A DNA stretch of 27,600 nucleotides from CAYSVN01 sp964434585 (lineage in GTDB: Bacteria > Patescibacteriota > Gracilibacteria > Peribacterales > Peribacteraceae), in NCBI GenBank assembly GCA_964434585.1, contig CAYSVN010000011.1:1-27600 (forward strand), in the 5' to 3' direction. Within the stretch, counting starts at the first letter, position 1, and the number at the start of each line of letters is the position of its first letter. Positions 21,697-27,600 of this stretch are shown here, piece by piece. The position numbers were made by a program, and so were the translations under genes. A model generated the notes under the pieces. The model ran no database searches. It was not told the origin of the DNA and worked only from the letters and a program-made list of their open reading frames with translations.

Positions 21697-22540
21697 CAGA
21701 TTTAAGTCCTTCTAAAAACGCTTTACGATGTTTACCATCTAATGTTGGCAGTAAACTTTTTAACCGAAATTTTAAAAGTCGTAAGCCGCTTGGCACAATC
21801 CGCAAATTGGGCACTAACTGCTGCCAATAAGGCGCGCATCTACCAACCGTACGCATACGTCTCAGCGAACTTTTTAAATCATGATAATGGTGATGCAAAC
21901 CTGTAATGTCTGATCGGTATACCATGGAAATTCCATCATTACGCAAACGCGAACCCCATTCTGTATCCTCCCAACCATACATGGTAGCCTGTTCATGGAA
22001 TTGGTGCTTCTTAAAAACAGCTGTAGGTAATGATAAATGAATGGTATACGTCCAATAAGGCTGGCGTTCAAACGGAATGGTTTGACCATCGTAGTCCTCC
22101 ATTTTTTCGTAAGCAAATTGCCATCCACTCGACTCTAAAAAGCGCATAACATCATTAATCTCTAAGGCTGGATCCCAAGTAACATGGCCAAGCAGTGCCG
22201 TAGGTGTACTGCAAGAATTATGGAACATAAGATGTTTCTCGCAAGCACTTGGCTCTAGAAACGTATCATCACCAATAATTAAGCAAATATCTGTAGTAAC
22301 ATAAGTAAGCGCCTTATTACGGGCAACTCCCTGCTGGCTTTTTGGTATAGCATGGTACGCAATAGGCAGGCCAGACATCCAACGTTCTATCACTTTTTTA
22401 GTATCATTATCATCTTGACCATCATGGATAATAATAATTTCTAATTCATCAGCAATAGTTTGCTTTGCCAAATATTCTAAACACGTACTAAGAACCTGTG
22501 GCCGATGGTGTGTAGGAATAAGGACAGAGAGTGATGGCAT
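21689..22540 (-). CDS. GT2-family glycosyltransferase
   Basis: From the chosen start the product is 283 aa. The N-terminus SLSVLIPTHHRPQVLSTCLEYLAKQT is the standard GT-A opening. EIIIIHDGQDDND and LIIGDDTFLEP hold the nucleotide-sugar and metal-binding acidic residues, and YGWEDTEWGSRLRNDG matches the WEDxxxxxRL acceptor motif of GT2 enzymes. No membrane segment is seen, so it acts at the cytoplasmic face. Donor and acceptor are unknown; a role in surface polysaccharide is likely. An ATG 18 nt upstream (22558) is possible, but TATAGT ends exactly 6 nt before the ATG at 22540, and that start gives the usual family N-terminus (MPSLSVLIPT). Confidence 0.9.
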   Translation of the reverse strand: MPSLSVLIPTHHRPQVLSTCLEYLAKQTIADELEIIIIHDGQDDNDTKKVIERWMSGLPIAYHAIPKSQQGVARNKALTYVTTDICLIIGDDTFLEPSACEKHLMFHNSCSTPTALLGHVTWDPALEINDVMRFLESSGWQFAYEKMEDYDGQTIPFERQPYWTYTIHLSLPTAVFKKHQFHEQATMYGWEDTEWGSRLRNDGISMVYRSDITGLHHHYHDLKSSLRRMRTVGRCAPYWQQLVPNLRIVPSGLRLLKFRLKSLLPTLDGKHRKAFLEGLKSAS

Positions 22541-22546
22541 ATCGTT

Positions 22547-22575
22547 ACTATAAAGCATTAAGTAATAAGTGTCAT
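22547..22575 (-). promoter_or_regulatory. Promoter of the GT2 gene
   Basis: On the minus strand ATGACA (22575-22570), a 17-nt spacer and TATAGT (22552-22547), then 6 nt to the ATG at 22540. The -35 box is the end of the REP-like palindrome. Confidence 0.65.
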
Positions 22576-22622
22576 GGTGAGCGAAGACGAACCATGACCC
22601 TTCGTCTGCGCTCAGGGTGACA
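22570..22622. repeat. REP-like palindrome between divergent genes
   Basis: TGTCATGGTGAGCGAAGACGAA (22570 on) faces TTCGTCTGCGCTCAGGGTGACA (to 22622). GAGCGAAGACGAA and TTCGTCTGCGCTC pair with one mismatch, and GTCATGGT/ACCATGAC gives an alternative stem. Each end forms an outward-facing -35 hexamer. Confidence 0.8.
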
Positions 22623-22645
22623 TGGTTCTCGACATTATCTATAGT
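22617..22645 (+). promoter_or_regulatory. Promoter of the TsaB-like gene
   Basis: GTGACA (22617-22622, from the palindrome end), a 17-nt spacer and TATAGT (22640-22645), then 6 nt to the ATG at 22652. It mirrors the GT2 promoter. Confidence 0.65.
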
Positions 22646-22651
22646 ATTATC

Positions 22652-23239
22652 ATGCTTACACTAATTTTTAATGCTAGCGACGAAACAATAATATTACTAG
22701 ATAATGAATACTTTGAAGAGGTAGCCATTCCACACGCACCAAACACAGATGAACTACTGATAACAGCCATTGAGAAACTTCTGAGAAAACATTATAAAAC
22801 TTACCAAGATATTAACCAATTACTATGCATTAACGGACCTGGCGGTTTTACAACGCTGCGGATATTTGTAAGCGCCTGTAATGCTCTTAGTTATAGCCTA
22901 GGTGTCCCACAGGCGGCTATTGGGGCATATCAGTGGCATTTAGCACATAGCAAAGAATCTGAGGCATTCTGGTTACATTCCACTAAACGAGACCAGTTAT
23001 TTATAGCAGCAGACAGTAATCAAGAACCTCAACTGATTAATGTTCAGGATCTACCTTCTTTAATAAAAGGTAAATCAACAGTTATTGGAGACTTAATAAA
23101 GGAGCATAAAACAATAATAAAAGATACTGGACTGCAGCATATAACAGTAAAAGTAGACCCCAATACTATCCGCGCAATAGTAAAGCAATCCACATTTAAA
23201 CAAGGCCTAATTGAACCATGGTATGGAAGAGAAGGGTAA
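22652..23239 (+). CDS. tsaB: TsaB-like protein (tRNA t6A modification, divergent)
   Basis: From the chosen start the product is 195 aa. It is a member of the Kae1/TsaD-TsaB (ASKHA, old M22) fold. TsaB is the non-catalytic partner of TsaD in making t6A37 in ANN-reading tRNAs. INGPGGFTTLRIFVSACNAL (from residue 61) corresponds to the family GPGSFTGLRIGxxxAxGLA, and the N-terminus MLTLIFNASDETIIL matches the usual MxILAIDTS opening only loosely. The C-terminal half is short and divergent. An in-frame ATG at 22622 would add ten residues, but it lies within the -35 box and palindrome; the ATG at 22652, 6 nt after TATAGT, is preferred. Confidence 0.8.
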   Translation: MLTLIFNASDETIILLDNEYFEEVAIPHAPNTDELLITAIEKLLRKHYKTYQDINQLLCINGPGGFTTLRIFVSACNALSYSLGVPQAAIGAYQWHLAHSKESEAFWLHSTKRDQLFIAADSNQEPQLINVQDLPSLIKGKSTVIGDLIKEHKTIIKDTGLQHITVKVDPNTIRAIVKQSTFKQGLIEPWYGREG

Positions 23240-23260
23240 ATAAAAATCTTCGCGCTATAG

Positions 23261-23358
23261 TTCGGGATGCGAAAAACGTGTCAGCCTGAGGAGTGATTTT
23301 TATCGTAATAAAAATCGCATCCCGAAGGGTAGCGTTTTTCGCTCCTCACCATGACACG
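23261..23358. repeat. Complex REP-like inverted repeat between convergent genes
   Basis: Three nested or overlapping pairings are visible: TTCGGGATGCGA (23261-23272) with TCGCATCCCGAA (23315-23326); GCGAAAAACG (23269-23278) with CGTTTTTCGC (23333-23342); and CGTGTCA...TGAGGAG (23277-23293) with CTCCTCA...TGACACG (23342-23358). The core ATTTTTAT CGTA ATAAAAAT can form a two-way terminator. On the minus strand it starts TGTCATGGTGAG and ends CTCAGGCTGACA, so it belongs to the REP family of this window. It separates the TsaB-like gene from the PBP gene. Confidence 0.75.
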
Positions 23359-23362
23359 CGAG

Positions 23363-26300
23363 CTACTGAACAGTCACAGTTCGTCGCCCCCAAACCTTAA
23401 CAGTACCATTAATAACAGAACGTAATTCAAATTGGTAATCCCCTGCTGTATTTGGAATAGTCCAATCACCTTGATAGGTACCATCTGCCTGTCGATACGA
23501 CATCATAATAATTTCTGAGCCACCTGGTGCTGTAACAGCAAAGATAAGATTGCTAGCATTAATAGATGTTAAGTCTGGTGTAGAAATTTCGAGTCCTACT
23601 ACCTGGCCTTGGTTAAAAGTAGCATTTGCCCGTGGTAAGTCGATAGCTGGTTCTAGCTGCTGCCGACCAACAACGGTTACATTTAGCTCATCACGTGTTT
23701 GGTTTTGAGCTGTATCACGCGCAATAACAGCAATAGTATACTGACCAGGCGTAACATTAAAGTCGTATGTAAAACTATAAGGTGCTGTACTGCGTGTTGT
23801 CAGCAAAACATCATCTAAGTAAAACTCTAAAAATTTAATACCACCATCGCTATCTTCTGCTTCTGCCATCATGGTTACTGCTGCTCCTTGCTGAATTTGG
23901 GTATTAGTAGGAGCAGTAATGTTTACGGTTGGTGCAGAGGTATCATCTTGATATTTAAAGTTTACAGAGCTTTCTACCTTATTAAAGTAGGCGTCGGTTA
24001 CAACCACCCTTAAGGTATGCGTTGCTGCTTTATTAATATTACGTGGAGCACGTAGCGGAACGTTGTATGGTGGGCTTGTAACGGTTTCTACAATAGTATC
24101 GTCAATATAATACGCAACAGATTCAATTGGGCTTTCACCTGTAATATTTAAGGTTGGTTTAAAGCTTGGGTACGAAGCTCCCTGACCATTCCTAGGAGAG
24201 GTAATAGCCACCTCTAATGGGGACAAGCGACCAGGAGTCAAGCTTGGGTCACACTGCTCTGTAGGAGCAAATGGCAATGGTAATTGTGTTCCTGTTAACG
24301 TTCGACCTTCTTCTAACAATAAAATTTGATTCGCTGCCCAAGTTTGCACGGCCGCCTCCCAAGTTGGCCAGTTAGCAGGTTCAATACTACGTGGCCTAAA
24401 GAAGAATTGCTCTTCTGCTGCTTCAGCTGGACAAGCATCAGAAGCAAGTAAGCCCGTTACTTTATCAATTAATAATGCCTCGCATGATGGATCTTGTTGA
24501 TTGGGACCTGCTTCCGCTAAAAATAATTCACTATAACGATCTTCTAGTGGGGTACATGGCGCAGGCAGTTGACCAGAAAGCCTAGAAACTTGTGGTGTAA
24601 TAAGTCCACTCGGTTGAGCGAACGCTGTAACAGGTGTTTCTAAATAATCATGCGCTGCCACCATATATTGTTTCCAAATTGGGCTAGCACTATTAAGGCC
24701 ACCCGCTCTTTCTGTTAACGGTGTACTGTCAGCATTACCAACCCACACCCCTGTCACCAATGTTGGCGTGTACCCAAGAAGCCAAGCATTATCCGGCTTA
24801 CGGTCAATACAAGCACCGTCTTCGTACTCTAAACACTTATTAGAGGTACCAGTTTTAGCGGCAGTTTGGTGACCACCAACCGAAAGCTGCTTACGCCAAA
24901 ACTCATCAGGACGAGCGCCAGTATCACTTAAAATGTCTGTAATTTGGTAAGCAATACGTTCATCAATAGCTTTAGAGGTAGATGGCGATTGTGCTTCGTA
25001 AAGAATACTACCATCTGGTTTGGTAATACGTAAAATAGCATTTGGTTGTGTGTACGTACCAGCTTTAGCAAATGTGTTATATGCTTGTACCATTTCGTAA
25101 AGTGGAGTCTCTGCTGTACCAAGCGCAAGTGGCCAACCATATTTAAAACTACCACGTTCTTCTTGCCATTGCAGTTTATTTTTTAATGGAGAACCAGCGC
25201 CAAGTTTTTGCGCCTGTTCTAACACTTCGCCTTCGTCATCTACCAAGAAAAATGCTTTAACTGCTGGAATATTTCTACTAGAAGCCAGCGATTGTCGTAT
25301 AGAAAGTGGGCCAAAGAAGTCTGAATCAAAGTTCTGTGGTTCATCAGTTCCAAATTTAGTAGGGACATCGTAAAGCACACTCGCTGGATTATAACCGTTA
25401 GCAAATGCTGTTGCGTAAACAAGTGGCTTAAAACTAGACCCAGGCTGACGTGGCACTTGTACCATATCAATCTTACTACCAGTACCACCACTCACAAAAT
25501 CTGCGTTACCAACATAAGCCATTACTTCACTGGTGTTTACATCTAATGAAAGTAAAGCCATGTTATTTGCTCCCCATTTATCTTTCGTTGTTTCTAATTG
25601 ATCGTTTACAGCTTCTTCAGCTAATTGTTGTAGTTCCCAATCGAGTGTTGTTTCAATAATCAAACCACCTTTTTCGAGCAGTCCTTCTTCTGCGTTTGCA
25701 AATAATTCCTCTAGCTGTGTACGGATCCACAGCACAAAGTGTGGGGCTCTAATACTGTCACGAGACGGTGTAAATTCCATTTCGCGCAACTCAACCAGTG
25801 ATTCACGGTACATTGTTTCTGTAATATAACCCTGGTCCATCATATTTTTAAGCACTTGGTCTGCACGTCCACCAATGTAAACAATATTACTACCAGTTCC
25901 AATTTCTTGGCCAATAAGGCCGTAGGTAAAGTCTTCCTCTGCAATTTGGCTTTGTTTGGTAATAGAGCCATTATTAATTTGTTCCATTGCTGATTCTGTA
26001 ACCGAGCTGTAACGTCGATTACCATAAGGGTTAAGTGCACTAGGACGTTGTGGTAGCGACGCCAAAATAGCTGCCTGTGCCAATGTCATACCGCTAGCAC
26101 TTTTACCAAAATACACACGACTGGCCTGTTCTACTCCATAGGCGTTTTGCCCAAATGGGACGCGATTAAGGTAGAATTCCATAATTTCATCTTTGGTGTA
26201 TTCACTCTCTAGCGAACATGCCAGTAGAATTTCTTTCCCTTTACGAACGTATCTATTTTCACCACGTTCAAGCAGTGCATTACGTGCTAATTGACGGGTA

Positions 26301-26857
26301 AGTGTCGAACCACCACCACGACTACCAAGAAACACAACCACACGGGCTAATGCTCGTAAATCTAAACAACTACGGCTAAAGTAACGCTTATCTTCAATCG
26401 CCACCATGGCGTCAATCATATGCTGTGGTATTTGGTCTAGTTTAACCAGCGTTCGGTCTTCATCCTCAAAAAAACGGTAGAGCTCTACTCCGTTTCTATC
26501 GGTAATGACACTACTCTGACTCGCAAATAAATTATCAAGCCTATCAACCTTTGGTAACGTAAACGCCATATACGCAAACGCACCTGCGCCAATAATTAAA
26601 CCAAGTAAAATAAGGTAAATAACTATTTTTTTAAATGACCAAAGTTTAAACGGCTTACGGTTTTTACTACGTTTTTGCTTTGTTTTAAGGCGCACAGATT
26701 CACCACGTGCAATACGGCGATTATGGTGGATATCCCTAAAACCATGCTCGTTAGAAGCAACCTCGCTACGACGAACTGGTCGTGTTCTTTTAGGTAAGGC
26801 TTTTTTAGCTTTACGCTTTTTTCCATCGAGCGGCCGGCTTGAAAAATCTAAGCTCAT
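23363..26857 (-). CDS. Class A penicillin-binding protein (PBP1A type) with C-terminal Ig-like domains
   Basis: The product is 1164 aa, far longer than a standard PBP1A because of added C-terminal domains. A basic cytoplasmic tail (1-75) precedes one membrane segment (about 78-99). The GT51 domain (about 115-290) has Glu155 in AIEDKRYF and GGGSTLTRQLARN (181-193). The transpeptidase domain (about 430-735) has SSFK (474-477), SRN (527-529) and KTG (668-670), so both activities look intact. About 865-1164 hold three beta-sandwich modules of Ig type (LEVAITSPRNGQG..., TVNITAPTNTQIQQG..., and GTYQGDWTIPNTAGDYQFEL). GT51 motif 1 is unusual: EDKRYFSRSCLD instead of EDxxFxxHxGxD. It makes and crosslinks peptidoglycan outside the membrane. 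The start follows an extended -10 (TGCTAGTAT), leader about 6 nt. Confidence 0.95.
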   Translation of the reverse strand: MSLDFSSRPLDGKKRKAKKALPKRTRPVRRSEVASNEHGFRDIHHNRRIARGESVRLKTKQKRSKNRKPFKLWSFKKIVIYLILLGLIIGAGAFAYMAFTLPKVDRLDNLFASQSSVITDRNGVELYRFFEDEDRTLVKLDQIPQHMIDAMVAIEDKRYFSRSCLDLRALARVVVFLGSRGGGSTLTRQLARNALLERGENRYVRKGKEILLACSLESEYTKDEIMEFYLNRVPFGQNAYGVEQASRVYFGKSASGMTLAQAAILASLPQRPSALNPYGNRRYSSVTESAMEQINNGSITKQSQIAEEDFTYGLIGQEIGTGSNIVYIGGRADQVLKNMMDQGYITETMYRESLVELREMEFTPSRDSIRAPHFVLWIRTQLEELFANAEEGLLEKGGLIIETTLDWELQQLAEEAVNDQLETTKDKWGANNMALLSLDVNTSEVMAYVGNADFVSGGTGSKIDMVQVPRQPGSSFKPLVYATAFANGYNPASVLYDVPTKFGTDEPQNFDSDFFGPLSIRQSLASSRNIPAVKAFFLVDDEGEVLEQAQKLGAGSPLKNKLQWQEERGSFKYGWPLALGTAETPLYEMVQAYNTFAKAGTYTQPNAILRITKPDGSILYEAQSPSTSKAIDERIAYQITDILSDTGARPDEFWRKQLSVGGHQTAAKTGTSNKCLEYEDGACIDRKPDNAWLLGYTPTLVTGVWVGNADSTPLTERAGGLNSASPIWKQYMVAAHDYLETPVTAFAQPSGLITPQVSRLSGQLPAPCTPLEDRYSELFLAEAGPNQQDPSCEALLIDKVTGLLASDACPAEAAEEQFFFRPRSIEPANWPTWEAAVQTWAANQILLLEEGRTLTGTQLPLPFAPTEQCDPSLTPGRLSPLEVAITSPRNGQGASYPSFKPTLNITGESPIESVAYYIDDTIVETVTSPPYNVPLRAPRNINKAATHTLRVVVTDAYFNKVESSVNFKYQDDTSAPTVNITAPTNTQIQQGAAVTMMAEAEDSDGGIKFLEFYLDDVLLTTRSTAPYSFTYDFNVTPGQYTIAVIARDTAQNQTRDELNVTVVGRQQLEPAIDLPRANATFNQGQVVGLEISTPDLTSINASNLIFAVTAPGGSEIIMMSYRQADGTYQGDWTIPNTAGDYQFELRSVINGTVKVWGRRTVTVQ

Positions 26858-26869
26858 AATAGAGGCGAA

Positions 26870-26878
26870 ATACTAGCA
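26870..26878 (-). promoter_or_regulatory. Extended -10 box of the PBP gene
   Basis: TGCTAGTAT on the minus strand ends 12 nt before the ATG at 26857, predicting a very short leader without a Shine-Dalgarno sequence. Confidence 0.5.
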
Positions 26879-26930
26879 TATTCTTTATTTGGAACCTAGG
26901 AAAATTTCAAGATGTTAAAGTATCATTAAG

Positions 26931-27494
26931 TTAAAAACTATCATAATCATTTTCGTCATCATTGCGAGCATCTTCATGTGCCTCATTTAAAATATCACCA
27001 ATAGAGTCCCCATTTTCTAATCTTGCAGCAATAATAGCATCTCTAGCATCTAAACTTTCTAAAGAAGAAACAGTTAAATTTTTAAAGTCACAGTCATGCG
27101 TAACACCATTAAGATCTTTAACTTTTGCAGTAGCACCATCAGCTGAAATATATACTAACTTTCCAAAAAGAGTGCCCGCATTATATCTGTATTCAAAGTC
27201 TTTCAAGGGCTCTCCTGGTCCAGTTACCCATTGCCCTTCGCGAGTAGGACATTTCCTAGCAGTAAAATAGTCACAATTATAAAGAATCTCTCCAACTTTT
27301 ACTCTCATTGTTTCTCTGTCTTGGCTTATGTAGGTAACAACACCTTCTACATCTGGCTGAAAGCCTTTTGGATCATCTACTCCAAATAAGTCTTCGTAAT
27401 CAGTACCAAATAAAAGCTCACGATCTTCAGAGGAGGCAAGAACTCTATCACCCACGGCAATGTCCACATAGTCTGAATTAAGATTATTATTCAT
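26931..27494 (-). CDS. Unknown 187-aa acidic protein with two similar beta modules
   Basis: The product is 187 aa, strongly acidic, without a signal peptide or membrane segment. Two segments resemble each other: GVVTYISQDRETMRVKVGEILYNCDYF (about 51-77) and GKLVYISADGATAKVKDLNGVTHDCDF (about 111-137). Both read as four short strands ending in a C-D dipeptide, as in small SH3-like or KOW-like barrels. The tail (NEAHEDARNDDENDYDSF) is acidic and probably disordered. I recognise no family. TATCAT ends 6 nt before the ATG. It stands upstream of the PBP gene, 73 nt apart, each with its own promoter. Confidence 0.75.
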   Translation of the reverse strand: MNNNLNSDYVDIAVGDRVLASSEDRELLFGTDYEDLFGVDDPKGFQPDVEGVVTYISQDRETMRVKVGEILYNCDYFTARKCPTREGQWVTGPGEPLKDFEYRYNAGTLFGKLVYISADGATAKVKDLNGVTHDCDFKNLTVSSLESLDARDAIIAARLENGDSIGDILNEAHEDARNDDENDYDSF

Positions 27495-27500
27495 AGTATT

Positions 27501-27508
27501 ATGATATC
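27501..27508 (-). promoter_or_regulatory. Extended -10 box of the 187-aa gene (leaderless)
   Basis: On the minus strand TGATATCAT (TG-n-TATCAT) ends 6 nt before the ATG at 27494. No Shine-Dalgarno site. Confidence 0.55.
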
Positions 27509-27531
27509 ATATATATTATATTATGGCAATA

Positions 27532-27559
27532 TTGCAGAAAAATACCACTCCCCTACAAT
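27532..27559 (+). promoter_or_regulatory. Promoter of the right-edge gene
   Basis: TTGCAG (27532-27537), 16 nt, then TACAAT (27554-27559), which ends 6 nt before a GTG at 27566. The layout is the same as that of the gene at 3517. Confidence 0.55.
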
Positions 27560-27565
27560 CAATAC

Positions 27566-27600
27566 GTGAACGAAGTACTACAAGAACTTTCGCAGGCACT
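27566..27600 (+). CDS. Start of a gene running off the right edge (GTG start)
   Basis: Only 11 codons are visible, reading MNEVLQELSQA from a GTG. The frame is open to the edge. The case rests on the promoter layout 6 nt upstream, identical to the other leaderless starts here. The product cannot be named. Confidence 0.5.
   Translation, partial: MNEVLQELSQA

Noticed and set aside
22622..22651. Earlier ATG of the TsaB-like gene
   Set aside because: It lies at the -35 box within the palindrome and adds residues not found in TsaB proteins.
24928..26040. Minus-strand frames of 66-83 aa inside the PBP gene
   Set aside because: Alternative-frame shadows of the long PBP frame, whose domains and motifs are unambiguous.

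Overview
The window looks like a chromosomal segment of an AT-rich bacterium of the Candidate Phyla Radiation (Patescibacteria). This rests on gene content and style, not on a marker gene: a solitary VirD4/TraG-like membrane ATPase, a class A penicillin-binding protein with Ig-like domains at its C-terminus, large acidic surface-type proteins of no known family, very short intergenic spaces, and mRNAs that mostly seem to be leaderless. No rRNA or ribosomal protein gene is present to fix the lineage. Two runs of N (11718-11727 and 16210-16309) show that this is a scaffolded draft.

Layout. 1-2012 (-): N-terminal part of a membrane-anchored acidic surface protein that runs off the left edge. 2212-5116 (+): Ham1-type NTP pyrophosphatase, a small zinc-ribbon protein, a small membrane-anchored coiled-coil protein, a YefM/YoeB toxin-antitoxin pair, and an unknown 152-aa gene with its own consensus promoter, Shine-Dalgarno site and terminator. 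5203-8511 (-): adenylate kinase and the TraG-like ATPase. 8740-9924 (+): FtsW/RodA-type SEDS protein. 10074-17222 (-): GT39-type glycosyltransferase, tRNA-Arg flanked by broken tRNA pieces, then an operon of a 105-aa protein, a 977-aa acidic repeat protein and a 624-aa protein. The last two seem to be one protein joined by a -1 frameshift at an A8 run. 17373-21696 (+): YchF GTPase, then an acetolactate synthase-like enzyme with an aldehyde dehydrogenase. 21689-22540 (-): GT2 glycosyltransferase. 22652-23239 (+): TsaB-like protein. 23363-27494 (-): PBP1A-type enzyme and a 187-aa protein. A gene probably starts at 27566 (+) with GTG.

Three structural themes stand out. (1) Eleven start codons lie 6-8 nt downstream of a TATAAT-like box and lack a Shine-Dalgarno sequence, so leaderless transcription appears to be the rule; this also corrects several starts. 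(2) At least five intergenic inverted elements are built from a 9-nt repeat (GTTGCAGAN / GTTNAAAAG type), most beginning within a few bases of a stop codon; one supplies the C-terminus of Ham1 and another supplies a -35 box. (3) A palindromic REP-like family (TGTCATGGTGAGCG ... CGCTCAGGGTGACA) occurs four times; one copy places an outward -35 box on each side of a divergent gene pair, and another lies beside the tRNA fragments.

By function, the SEDS protein, PBP1A, GT39 and GT2 enzymes and the surface proteins concern the cell envelope. Ham1, adenylate kinase, YchF, TsaB and tRNA-Arg are housekeeping. Acetolactate synthase plus aldehyde dehydrogenase is a small metabolic operon. The TA pair and its neighbour look like a short accessory insert.
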